A DNA stretch of 64,000 bases. It comes from Astropecten irregularis (taxonomy: Eukaryota > Echinodermata > Asteroidea > Paxillosida > Astropectinidae). The notes beneath the pieces are model-generated. The model had not been told where the DNA came from. It did no database searches and saw only the letters and a program-made list of their open reading frames with translations. Shown here piece by piece: positions 47,794 to 57,847 of this stretch. Positions within the stretch are counted from its first letter, which is position 1, and every line of letters starts with the position of its first letter. Location: assembly GCA_963971285.1 (NCBI GenBank), contig OZ020249.1, positions 4,092,001 to 4,156,000 of the forward strand. Direction: 5' to 3'. Both the position numbers and the translations under genes were made by a program.

Positions 47794-49262
47794 GACTACT
47801 AGAAACAATTTCGAGCTTGAAAAATGCCAATCAATTTGTCATGCAAGGATTTTTGTGTAATTTGAGGCCATTTTGTTAGTCAGTGAAATTTAAGAAAAAT
47901 CCATGTGGTCCCCCACAGCAGTTTTTTTCTATTTTGGCCCCAAACCGACTTTTTTCAGAAATGCGCGCTACCTTCCTCATAGCTAGCTATGACTACCAGG
48001 AACCATTCCCAGCAAGAAAAATGCCAATCAACTTGTCATGGAAGGATTTTGGTGTAATTTGAGGCCATTTTGGTAGTCAGTCAAATTTCAGAAAAATCCA
48101 TGTGGTCCCCCACAGCAGCTTTTTTCAATTTTGGCCCCAAACCGACTTTTTTCAGAAATACGCGCAACCTTCCTCATAGCTAGCTATGACTACCAGGAAC
48201 CATTCCCAGCAAGAAAAATGCCAATCAACTTGTCATGGAGAGATTTTGGTGTAATTTGAGGCCATTTTGGTAGTCAGTCAAATTTCAGAAAAATCCACGT
48301 GGTCCCCCTCAGCAGCTTTTTTCAATTTTTGCCCAAAAGTAACTTTTTTCAGAAATGCGCGCTACCTTCCTCATAGCTAGCTATGACTACCAGGAACCAT
48401 TCCCAGCAAGAAAAATGCCAATCAACTTGTCATGGAGAGATTTTGGTGTAATTTGAGGCCATTTTGGTAGTCAGTCAAATTTCAGAAAAATCTATGTGGT
48501 CCCCCACAGCAGCTTTTTTCAATTTTGGCCCCAAACCGACTTTTTTCAGAAATGAGCGCTTCCTTCCTCATAGCTAGCTATGACTACCAGGAACCATTCC
48601 AAGCAAGAAAAATAACAATCAACTTGTCATGGAAGGATTTTGGTGTAATTTTAGGCCATTTTGGTAGTCAGTGAAATTTAAGAAAAATCATGTGGTCCCG
48701 CACTGCAGTTTTTTTTCAATTTTTGCCCAAAAGTAACTTTTTTTCAGAAATGGGCGCTATCTTCCTCATAGGTAGCTATGACTACCAGGAACCATTCCCA
48801 GCAAGAAAAATGCCAATCAACTTGTCATGGAGAGATTTTGGTGTAATTTGAGGCCATTTTGGTAGTCAGTCAAATTTCAGAAAAATCCATGTGGTCCCCC
48901 ACAGCAGCTTTTTTAAATTTTGGCCCCAAACCGACTTTTTTCAGAAATGCGCGCTACCTTCCTCATAGCTAGCTATGACTACCAGGAACCATACCCAGCA
49001 AGAAAAATGCCTATCAACTTGTCATGGAAGGATTTTGGTGTAATTTGAGGCCATTTTGGTAGTCAGTCAAATTTCAGAAAAATCCATGTGGTCCCCCACA
49101 GCAGCTTTTTTCAATTTTTGCCCAAAAGTAACTTTTTTCAGAAATGCGCGCTATCTTCCTCATAGGTAGCTATGACTACCAGGAACCATTCCCAGCAAGA
49201 AAAATGCCAATCAACTTGTCATGCAAGGATTTTGGTGTAATTTGAGGCCATTTTGTTAGTCA
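47794..49262 (+). repeat. ~197-bp satellite array S16 (about 7.5 units)
   Basis: Present only after exon 26. Some units are more diverged (GAAATGAGCGCTTCC, AAAATAACAATC, CATACCCAGC) than those of inner arrays. Confidence 0.86.
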
Positions 49263-49721
49263 TGATGATCACTAGAGGGAGACAGACATTGTCTATGGCA
49301 ACCAAGCGAGTGTCAGTCTCCTTCTAGTTATCATCATGAGTCAGGTATTGCCAGGCAAGTGAGTGTCTGTCTCCTTCTAGTAATCATCATGAGTCAGGTA
49401 TTGCCACTCAAGTGAATGTCCGTCTTTCTGTAGTGATCTTTCATCTCATTTATTTATGTGCACTTTATAGACTCCCCACTCTTAAAAATAGAAGACGTGT
49501 TAACATGGTCAATTATTGTATTTTCTTATATAAGCATTTTCATAATCATTTCACCAACATAGATGCAAACCCTTACTGTTGATATGCTCCTGTGCGGCGG
49601 ACAAGGTATGCCGAACCTGTGCTATACCATCTGACCCATCCAGTCCTTTAATGGGCCTTCTGCATTGAGAATCTACAATTCCTTTCTGTTTCATTCATTT
49701 TCCTCTTTCTTTATTTGACAG

Positions 49722-49905
49722 TTACAATGGACAAAAACGTTGACACGATTCAGGTTCAGCTACCTTCAAATATCAGGATAACCAGCCTGTTCACCTATGA
49801 ACTGGAGAGGGCGCTAGTTGCTGACAAGCTTGATATGATCATCCATTCGTTAAAGGATTTGCCATCTGTGTTACATGAGGGAACGTCAATCTGAACCAGC
49901 TGCAG
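49722..49905 (+). pseudogene. HMBS: HMBS-like pseudo-exon, copy 27
   Basis: Last copy before the satellite domain ends. Thr-type with CCTTCAAAT and ACCAGCCTG. The upstream flank has private changes (CTCTTAAAAATAG, GGTCAATTATTG, GCCGAACCTG), more than most copies show, as expected near the edge of a homogenised array. Confidence 0.8.
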
Positions 49906-50295
49906 GTAAGGATGTTTCCATATCAACATCTGCATGTATGATTGTACAGCGGTTGCTAATGGGGATGCCGTAGACAGTGTCTGTCTCCCTCTACTGATCA
50001 TGATGAGTCAGGTATTGCCACTCAAGTGAGTGTCTGTCTCCTTCTTGTAATACAAAAGATCTAATCTGACATCAGATTGGTTGCTATGTCCGTTTGCTTG
50101 TAGGCCTACTTGTTCTCCAGTGTCATAAGTTTGCCTATCTGAAACCAAAATCTGAATTGGGTCGACCTAAAGTCGCTCCTGATCTATTGAGTTCAATGGC
50201 AATGCTGGGACGCCTGTCTGAAACAGGGGTTATAAATTGAGTGGCAATATCTGACTCATCATGATCACTAGAGGGAGACAGATGTGTGAATGTCT

Positions 50296-50762
50296 GACTA
50301 CTAGGAACCATTTCGAGCTTGAAAAATGCCAATCAATTTGTCATGCAAGGATTTTTGTGTAATTTGAGGCCATTTTGTTAGTCAGTGAAATTTAAGAAAA
50401 ATCCATGAGGTCCCCCACAGCAGTTTTTTTCAATTTTTGCCCAAAAGTAACTTTTTTCAGAAATGCGCGCTATCTTCCTCAAAGGTAGCTATGACTACCA
50501 GGAACCATTTCGAGCTTGAAAAATGCCAATCAAATTGTCATGCAAGGATTTTTGTGTAATTTGAGGCCATTTTGTTAGTCAGTGAAATTTAAGAAAAATC
50601 ATGTGGTCCCCCACAGCAGCTTTTTTCTATTTTGGCCCCAAACCGACTTTTTTCAGAAATGCGCGCTACCTTCCTCATAGCTAGCTATGACTACCAGGAA
50701 CCATTCCCAGCAAGAAAAATGCCAATCAACTTGTCATGGAGAGATTTTGGTGTAATTTGAGG
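50296..50762 (+). repeat. ~197-bp satellite array S17, left part
   Basis: Last array of the domain, interrupted inside a unit at ATTTGAGG by the hAT-like element. Confidence 0.86.
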
Positions 50763-51753
50763 TAAGCTTGTTCGATATGACGATATTTATCGTTATCGCG
50801 ATATTTTTTTCATATCGAAAATCGTATCGGGCCCCGGAAAAAATATCGAAATATCGGCAACATCGGGAATATAGGCAGTATCGCGATATTTATATGCTGG
50901 CGCAACTTTATACCAAAAAATCAGAGTAGCTCATGAGCGGACGTACATGTAAAGCTTGACACACTTTTTGCAACGACCAAAACAAATCGATTACTGCAAA
51001 ATTTGTAGCTGGTTGCGACGCTAAAAGCAGATTTCTTACCGTGCAAATCTGCACCCGAACGAAGCCGACAGTAATCCATATGCGGTCCAGAACGACGCTG
51101 CGTGTGCTACTGTACTAGCTGTACGCTGCACTTCCGGTCTTCATGACTGAAACCTACACGTGCGCTGACCGTGCTGACTTCACTATGCTGTGAGCACGTG
51201 CATGCCGCGTTGCACACAATTGCATTGTGCCATGTATGCTTGCCGCTTCCAGCCAACATGACTGACGCTAGCAGCGTATTGGACTCACGGTTTGGGCGCA
51301 ATAATTCCAGACTACATGGAGTAAGATCTGATATACATTCGCTAAGTGCACGATAATTATCGTGGCTATTACGTTGGGCTTGGGTACTAGTTATGGAAAT
51401 TTCCAGACAGCGCGCTGATTGTTAACGTCTTCTTCAAAGTGGTCGTCGCTTTTGGAAGGTTTTTGCACGATATAATTTCAGATGAAGTTCGTAAAAGTGT
51501 GTTTCTACTTGGCCAAATGGACAAAATAATCGGCCGAAATTCAAGTAAGATTTAGTTGGTCAGGAAAGTGCATTTTACGGTACTTTGGAAGTATATTTTT
51601 TCGGAGATCTCATTTCGATCGGTCGCCGTGCATGCTTACATAATGAAAAAGTTAAGAAAAGAAAACGATGACGTCACCACGATAATATCGAATATCGCGA
51701 TATTTTCTTCACGATATTTCGATATGCCCAAAACTGGATATCGAACAAGCTTA
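50763..51753. mobile_element. hAT-like non-autonomous element, 991 bp
   Basis: The 16-bp ends TAAGCTTGTTCGATAT are perfectly inverted, and an 8-bp target duplication ATTTGAGG flanks the element (50,755-50,762 and 51,754-51,761). Joining the flanks restores the normal satellite unit. Subterminal regions are dense in short ATATCG/CGATAT motifs on both sides (50,775-50,900 and 51,680-51,745), as is common for transposase-binding regions. The interior (about 50,930-51,650) is non-repetitive. It has a short frame with ATGACTGACGCTAGC at 51,258 running to a donor-like GGAGTAAGAT near 51,319. This could be a leftover first exon of a lost transposase; that is inference. The 8-bp duplication suggests hAT. 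Confidence 0.82.
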
Positions 51754-52066
51754 ATTTGAGGCCATTTTGGTAGTCAGTCAAATTTCAGAAAAATCAATGT
51801 GGTCCCCAAAAGCAGCTTTTTTCAATTTTTGCCCAAAAGTTACTTTTTTCAGAAATGCGTGCTATCTTCCTCATAGCTAGCTATGACTACCAGGAACCAT
51901 TCCCAGCAAAAAAAATGCCAATCAACTTGTCATGGAAGGATTTTGGTGTATAAATTTGAGGCCATTTTGGTAGTCAGTGAAATTTAAGAAAAATCATGTG
52001 GTCCCCCACAGCAGTTTTTTCCAATTTTTGCCCCAAAACTGACTTTTTTCAGATATGCGCGCTATC
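51754..52066 (+). repeat. ~197-bp satellite array S17, right part and edge of domain
   Basis: Satellite continues with ATTTGAGGCCATTTTGG, gains edge-type divergence (GTATAAATTTGAGG, GATATGCGCGC), and ends within a unit at about 52,066. Confidence 0.82.
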
Positions 52067-52068
52067 TA

Positions 52069-52130
52069 GAATGAACTGAAGGAAGAAGCTGCCATTTCAA
52101 TCACGACAGGTATTAAAGCGCTTGCCCTGA
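52069..52130 (+). repeat. 62-bp direct repeat, left copy
   Basis: GAATGAACTGAAGGAAGAAG to GCTTGCCCTGA, matching 56,338-56,399 with two C/T differences. The pair brackets the 21-bp minisatellite array. It contains a donor-like ACGACAGGTATTAAAG, and one frame reads NELKEEAAISITT, so it might be an exon edge. Confidence 0.75.
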
Positions 52131-52176
52131 TCCTTGGTTTTGTAATGTGGTAGATATGCTCTGTATGTGCATTTAG

Positions 52177-52254
52177 GCTGGAATGAACTGGACGGTGTGT
52201 GTTACCATCTCAGCCAGAAACGTGGAATGATGCTCAGAGACTCTGCAGAGAGAC
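52177..52254 (+). CDS. Possible orphan internal exon (78 bp), unidentified
   Basis: Sequence lies between an acceptor-like TGTGCATTTAG and a consensus-like donor GACGTGAGT. One frame is open throughout and reads WNELDGVCYHLSQKRG followed by MMLRDSAER. The length is a multiple of three, so it could be skipped without a frame shift. The start shares GGAATGAACTG with the nearby 62-bp repeat. I do not recognise the protein, and neighbouring exons are not visible. It may equally be chance. Confidence 0.2.
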
Positions 52255-52675
52255 GTGAGTACATGGTTATAACACGCTTGACCATTCAACATTCTTGACC
52301 ATTAAAACCTTCTTGAATCTCTTCATATTAAAGGAAGAGCCTGGGTGGGATTTCAGAAAACACTGACATTAATCTTAACTTGGAGTAGCTTAGAGTTTAG
52401 AAAGGCCTGATGTTTTGATCCTAGCAGGATCTTTCTCAAAGGCTGCCCCTTGGAGTAATTTGTCCAGTTGTATCAATTGTGTCATTTTGTTGTAACATTC
52501 TGTTTCTGCTATTCCTTCCGATTCAGGTTCCATGGCAACCTCGTGACCATAGCAACCAGCAAGATTTATAGCTGGATTCGTTCTCTTTGAGAAAGAAGGG
52601 AAATCTGGAGAGATACATTCTTGGTGAGATACATTTCGGTTTTTGCCTTTAGTTAGTATATTAGTTAGTTCGTAG

Positions 52676-55600
52676 GCCTTGGTGCCCCTGGTCATTGCCT
52701 TGGTTCCCCTGGTCATTGCCTTGGTGCCCCTGGTCATTGCCTTGGTGCCCCTGGTCATTGCCTTGGTTCCCCTGGTCATTACCTTGGTGCCCCTGGTCAT
52801 TGCCTTGGTGCCCCTGGTCATTCCCTTGGTTCCCCTGGTCATTCCCTTGGTTCCCCTGGTCATTGCCTTGGTGCCTCTGGTCATTGCCTTGGTGCCCCTG
52901 GTCATTCCCTTGGTGCCCCTGGTCATTGCCTTGGTGCCCCTGGTCATTGCCTTGGTGCCTCTGGTCATTGCCTTGGTGCCCCTGGTCATTGCCTTGGTGC
53001 CCCTGGTCATTGCCTTGGTGCCCCTGGTCATTGCCTTGGTGCCCCTGGTCATTGCCTTGGTGCCTCTGGTCATTGCCTTGGTGCCCCTGGTCATTCCCTT
53101 GGTGCCCCTGGTCATTCCCTTGGTGCCCCTGGTCATTGCCTTGGTTCCCCTGGTCATTGCCTTGGTGCCCCTGGTCATTGCCTTGGTGCCCCTGGTCATT
53201 CCCTTGGTGCCCCTGGTCATTGCCTTGGTACCCCTGGTCATTGGCTTGGTGCCCCTGGTCATTGGCTTGGTGCCCCTGGTCATTGCCTATGTGCCCCTGG
53301 TCATTGCCTTGGTTCCCATGGTCATTGCCTTGGTGCCTCAGGTGTCATTGCCTTGGTGCCCCTGGTCATTGCCTATGTGCCCCTGGTCATTGCCTATGTG
53401 CCCCTGGTCATTGCCTATGTGCCCCTGGTCATTGCCTATGTGCCCCTGGTCATTGCCTATGTGCCCCTGGTCATTGCCTTGGTTCCCATGGTCATTGCCT
53501 CCGTGCCTCAGGTGTCATTGCCTTGGTGCCCCTGGTCATTGCCTATGTGCCCCTGGTCATTGCCTTGGTGCCCCTGGTCATTGCCTTGGTTCCCCTGGTC
53601 ATTGCCTTGGTTCCCCTGGTCATTGCCTTGGTTCCCATGGTCATTGCCTTGGTTCCCCTGGTCATTGCCTTGGTTCCCCTGGTCATTGCCTTGGTGCCCC
53701 TGGTCATTGCCTTGGTGCCCCTGGTCATTCCCTTGCTGCCCCTGGTCATTGCCTTGGTGCCCCTGGTCATTGGCTTGGTTCCCCTGGTCATTCCCTTGGT
53801 GCCCCTGGTCATTGCCTTGGTTCCCCTGGTCATTCCCTTGGTGCCCCTGGTCATTGCCTTGGTTCCCCTGGTCATTGCCTTGGTGCCCCTGGTCATTGCC
53901 TATGTGCCCCTGGTCATTGCCTATGTGCCCCTGGTCATTGCCTTGGTGCCCCTGGTCATTGCCTTGGTGCCCCTGGTCATTGCCTATGTGCCCCTGGTCA
54001 TTGCCTATGTGCCCCTGGTCATTGCCTATGTGCCCCTGGTCATTGCCTATGTGCCCCTGGTCATTGCCTATGTGCCCCTGGTCATTGCCTATGTGCCCCT
54101 GGTCATTGCCTATGTGCCCCTGGTCATTGCCTATGTGCCCCTGGTCATTGCCTATGCGCCCCTGGTCATTGCCTATGCGCCCCTGGTCATTGCCTATGTG
54201 CCCCTGTTCATTGCCTATGTGCCCCTGGTCATTGCCTATGTGCCCCTGGTCATTGCCTTGGTGCCCCTGGTCATTGCCTATGTGCCCCCGGTCATTGCCT
54301 ATGTGCCCCTGGTCATTGCCTATGTGCCCCTGGTCATTGCCTATGTGCCCCTGGTCATTGCCTATGTGCCCCTGGTCATTGCCTATGTGCCCCTGGTCAT
54401 TGCCTATGTGCCCCTGGTCATTGCCTTGGTGCCCCTGGTCATTGCCTATGTGCCCCCGGTCATTGCCTATGTGCCCCTGGTCATTGCCTATGTGCCCCTG
54501 GTCATTGCCTATGTGCCCCTGGTCATTGCCTATGTGCCCCTGGTCATTGCCTATGTGCCCCTGGTCATTGCCTATGTGCCCCTGGTCATTGCCTTGGTTC
54601 CCATGGTCATTGCCTCCGTGCCTCAGGTGTCATTGCCTTGGTGCCCCTGGTCATTGCCTATGTGCCCCTGGTCATTGCCTTGGTGCCCCTGGTCATTGCC
54701 TTGGTTCCCCTGGTCATTGCCTTGGTTCCCCTGGTCATTGCCTTGGTTCCCATGGTCATTGCCTTGGTTCCCCTGGTCATTGCCTTGGTTCCCCTGGTCA
54801 TTGCCTTGGTGCCCCTGGTCATTGCCTTGGTGCCCCTGGTCATTCCCTTGCTGCCCCTGGTCATTGCCTTGGTGCCCCTGGTCATTGGCTTGGTTCCCCT
54901 GGTCATTCCCTTGGTGCCCCTGGTCATTGCCTTGGTTCCCCTGGTCATTCCCTTGGTGCCCCTGGTCATTGCCTTGGTTCCCCTGGTCATTGCCTTGGTG
55001 CCCCTGGTCATTGCCTTGGTGCCCCTGGTCATTCCCTTGGTGCCCCTGGTCATTGCCTTGGTGCCCCTGGTCATTGGCTTGGTGCCCCTGGTCATTGGCT
55101 TGGTGCCCCTGGTCATTGCCTATGTGCCCCTGGTCATTGCCTTGGTTCCCATGGTCATTGCCTTGGTGCCTCAGGTGTCATTGCCTATGTGCCCCTGGTC
55201 ATTGCCTATGTGCCCCTGGTCATTGCCTATGTGCCCCTGGTCATTGCCTATGTGCCCCTGGTCATTGCCTATGTGCCCCTGGTCATTGCCTATGTGCCCC
55301 TGGTCATTGCCTTGGTGCCCCTGGTCATTGCCTCCGTGCCTCAGGTGTCATTGCCTTGGTGCCCCTGGTCATTGCCTATGTGCCCCTGGTCATTGCCTTG
55401 GTGCCCCTGGTCATTGCCTTGGTTCCCCTGGTCATTGCCTTGGTTCCCCTGGTCATTGCCTTGGTTCCCATGGTCATTGCCTCCGTGCCTCAGGTGTCAT
55501 TGCCTTGGTGCCCCTGGTCATTGCCTTGGTGCCCCTGGTCATTGGCTTGGTTCCCCTGGTCATTGGCTTGGTGCCCCTGGTCATTGGCTTGGTGCCCCTG

Positions 55601-56190
55601 GTAATTGCCTATGTGCCCCTGGTCATTGCCTTGGTTCCCATGGTCATTGCCTCCGTGCCTCAGGTGTCATTGCCTTGGTGCCCCTGGTCATTGGCTTGGT
55701 TCCCCTGGTCATTGGCTTGGTTCCCCTGGTCATTGCCTTGGTGCCCCTGGTCATTGGCTTGGTTCCCCTGGTCATTGGCTCGGTGCCCCTGGTCATTGCC
55801 TTGGTGCCCCTAGTCATTGCCTTGGTTCCCATGGTCATTGCCTCCGTGACTCAGGTGTCATTGCCTTGGTGCCCCTGGCCATTGCCTTGGTGTTCTTGGT
55901 CATTACCTTGGTGCCTCTGGTCATTGCCTTGGTGCTCTTGTTCATTCCCTTGGTGTCCCTGGTCATTTCCTTGGTGCCCATGGCCATTGCCTTGGTGCTC
56001 TTGGTCATTTCCTTGGTGCTCTTGGCCCCTGCCTTGGTGCCTCTGGTCATTGCCTTGATGCCCATGGCCATTGCCTTGTTGCCTCTGGCCATTGCCTTGG
56101 TGCCTCTGGTCATTGCCTTTAGTAGTGCCCCTGATCATAGCCTTAGTGCCCCTGGTCATGGCCTTAGTCTTTGTGTCCCTGGTCATCCCT
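52676..56190 (+). repeat. 21-bp GC-rich minisatellite, about 165 units
   Basis: The unit is CCTTGGTGCCCCTGGTCATTG, one base shortened or lengthened at rare CTCAGGTGTCATTG junctions. Variants TTGGTT, TATGTG, TTGGCT and ATTCCC cluster in runs. Because 21 is a multiple of three and the unit lacks stops in most frames, several frames stay open for up to ~1,000 codons (VPLVIAL, CPWSLPW, APGHCLG on +; MTRGTKA on -). They are not genes. Interruptions CCTCAGGTGTCATTGCC at about 53,338, 53,510, 54,622, 55,170, 55,342, 55,491, 55,664 and 55,851 mark sub-blocks. The last ~350 bp are more diverged. Confidence 0.93.
53519..53895 (+). repeat. Sub-block of the minisatellite duplicated 1,115 bp downstream
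   Basis: The order of unit variants here, starting at one CTCAGGTGTCATTGCC junction, is repeated from about 54,634. It includes the rare unit with CCCTTGCTGCCC (53,731 and 54,846). This shows higher-order duplication within the minisatellite. Confidence 0.65.
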
Positions 56191-56642
56191 TTGATGGCCT
56201 GTCAAATGTGGAAGTAGTCATTTCTCACACTGTCATGCAAGTGGCCTATGATCCAGATTTAAAATTATCCTTTCCCTTCACTGAAACTTTGAGCCTTGAA
56301 ATTCTAACCATCACTGCAAATAAAATTCTTGAAACTGGAATGAACTGAAGGAAGAAGCTGTCATTTCAATCACGACAGGTATTAAAGTGCTTGCCCTGAA
56401 TTGTTTCTTGACTGAATACTGTAGGTCTAGGATCCACCATTTCAGGCAATGAGGAGGAGCATCTCTCAGCACTACTGGAAATACTTCTGTATATCAACAA
56501 TTTCATCCTGGTCACTAAGGAACAGCATGTCTAGTACCTCATGTCCTCAATTGTCATCTTTCTCCTACTGATGTGCTTGTGGCTTGGTTGAGTCTTCCAC
56601 TGTTGCACCAGCTGGTCTTGGCCTGTTTTGTGCTCTAGAGCT
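56191..56642 (+). other. Non-repetitive arm sequence with the second 62-bp repeat
   Basis: After the minisatellite a frame stays open over 56,191-56,348 (SHTVMQVAYDPDLKLSFP, then FTETLSLEILTITANKILE), with no family recognised. The corresponding frame in the right arm is broken by a stop right after LSFP. The 62-bp direct repeat lies at 56,338-56,399. The rest, up to the MITE-like element, shows nothing recognisable. Confidence 0.45.
56338..56399 (+). repeat. 62-bp direct repeat, right copy
   Basis: Partner of 52,069-52,130; see that entry. Preceded here by TTGAAACTG. Confidence 0.75.
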
Positions 56643-56992
56643 CTAGAGGTGCCATCCGATAATTTATCACGGGATGACAATATCCTAGAAACAAGATGTC
56701 GACTTCTAGAGATAATTTATTATATGCAAATTGGACTTGCCCCTCACCGACATGGATGAGCACTGTATACGCAGTACTTGTGAGTGTACACAAACAAATC
56801 ACATGCTGGCTCAGGTGGGATTCGAACCCACAACCTCCTGCTTTGAACCCATCTGTTATTTGTTTGTTTTTTCAAATCATGTAAGATTCATGAGATAATT
56901 TATCATGGGATGACGAATCAAGATGTAGACATCCTAAAATCAAGTTGACATCCTGAGATAATTCATCTCACCAAGTCGGATGGCACTTCTAG
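56643..56992. mobile_element. MITE-like element with 17-bp inverted ends, left arm copy (350 bp)
   Basis: The ends are CTAGAGGTGCCATCCGA and TCGGATGGCACTTCTAG. Subterminal blocks (GATAATTTATCAYGGGATGAC, AAGATGTMGACWTCC) recur in both orientations, giving a hairpin-rich element. It contains the 3' half of a tRNA-like sequence at 56,804-56,850. No obvious target duplication was found. Confidence 0.6.
56804..56850 (-). ncRNA. tRNA-derived 3' half (T arm) inside MITE-like element
   Basis: On the minus strand it has AGGTTGTGGGTTCGAATCCC followed by ACCTGAGCCAGC: a perfect 5-bp T stem (GTGGG/CCCAC) with TTCGAAT loop, and a B-box-like core. No 5' half of a cloverleaf is present, so it is not a functional tRNA. 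Confidence 0.45.
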
Positions 56993-56999
56993 TGTTCCA

Positions 57000-57586
57000 T
57001 ACCTTTACATATCTAAAAACTCTGTATTTCATATGATTCTCAAAGTCTGAACCAAAGAAATTAATTTGTACAGATGCAAAATTTGAAGTGGATCAAGAAT
57101 CTAGAATCCTATATTTATTCTTTTCATACTGGCTGTATAGAAATTCATATGAATCTATTACAAAATAATTATTGCTGATCAAAGTTCGTAACAATGATGT
57201 GCGCCAATATGAATGACGACCACAAATCTTGCAGAAATGGGTATACAATACAGTGGAATGTCACTATAACATAAACAAACATGGCAGGATTTACAGAAAT
57301 TGTCCATTATATATAGCGGCCATTTGTTATGTTTAGTAGGTTTCGGTCACAAAAATTGGGAGCCAAAGATGATGTTCAGTATAGCCCAATGTTCATTGTA
57401 TACATTTTTTTCTACATGTATAAACTTAATAAGCTACATGTATAATGTTCATGTACAGCTTTAGGCACATACTGAACATTAAAGAGGATCTTTCATTATT
57501 AAAAAGAAAAGACTCTGTAATGTGACGTCACAACTCACACAGTTTTGTCTGCTGCCCCTATTGACGACATTCTGACAGTTTCAATT
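57000..57586. other. AT-rich arm sequence, nothing recognised
   Basis: Mirrored at 61,729-62,319. Contains short inverted pairs such as ACATGTATAAACTTAATAAG next to CTACATGTATAATG. No coding or RNA signal seen. Confidence 0.6.
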
Positions 57587-57610
57587 TTGAAAAGTGAACA
57601 AAGAAAAATC

Positions 57611-57682
57611 GACTGGAGCGGGATTCGAACGGGCGACCTCCTGAATACCGTACAGGCGCTCTATCAACTGAGCCATCCAGCC
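57611..57682 (-). tRNA. tRNA-like sequence, probably pseudo (Thr GGT-like)
   Basis: Folds as a 72-nt cloverleaf: acceptor GGCTGGA/TCCAGTC (one G-U), D stem GCTC/GAGC, TTCGAAT T loop. The anticodon stem has a T-T mismatch, the base before the anticodon position is C instead of the near-universal U33, and the T stem has a mismatch. The nominal anticodon would be GGT. Best read as tRNA-derived, not functional. This copy has GATAGAG in the D loop and GCCCGTTCG. Confidence 0.4.
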
Positions 57683-57847
57683 CTACGTTGGTGGTGACCC
57701 CAATAGTCAACTATCTTTGTTCGTTGCAGCATTGTTGCGTGTATCATTGAAACGATCCCTGGGGTGTGGCGGTGTGTGCGTGGTTTCATGGCTTCTGACT
57801 GCCAAACGAACAAAGATAGTTGACTATTGGGGTCACCACCAACGTAG

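Larger units (their letters stand above)
1..52066 (+). repeat. Composite satellite domain with amplified HMBS exon modules
   Basis: The whole stretch is built from a few recurring parts: a 184-bp HMBS-like pseudo-exon with about 400 bp of AT-rich intron-like sequence before it (27 copies, all in one orientation), arrays of a ~197-bp satellite, a 53-bp tandem repeat, a 436/439-bp MITE and a 169-bp SINE-like insertion. Only the two transposons at 42,007 and 50,763 are foreign to this pattern. Everything between the separately listed parts is the intron-like flank of the exon modules. The right edge is the abrupt change at about 52,066, where a satellite unit stops within its GCGCGCTATCT segment. 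No intact gene is present. Confidence 0.9.
52067..52675 (+). other. Single-copy-like sequence between satellite and minisatellite
   Basis: Unlike the satellite domain. It begins with a 62-bp segment (52,069-52,130) that recurs at 56,338-56,399, and contains the possible exon at 52,177-52,254. It then runs through sequence with no recognised feature to TTAGTTAGTTCGTAG before the minisatellite. A frame on the minus strand extends the minisatellite frame through 52,390-52,670, but shows no known domain. Confidence 0.5.

Noticed and set aside
1036..49905. A working multi-copy HMBS gene family
   Set aside because: Only one exon of the enzyme is present, every copy has an in-frame stop, and the conserved IGEK segment is lost.
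52679..55813. Open frames of 1,044, 969 and 901 codons on the + strand and 297 codons on the - strand
   Set aside because: All are translations of the 21-bp minisatellite in different frames; several overlap fully on both strands and none has non-repeat domains.
52676..56190. Minisatellite as telomeric or subtelomeric repeat
   Set aside because: Unit length and sequence do not match TTAGGG-type telomere repeats, and no such repeats are seen in the window.
56696..56884. 62-codon frame containing RWDSNPQPPAL
   Set aside because: This string is the usual translation of a tRNA T-arm region read antisense; it is not protein-coding.
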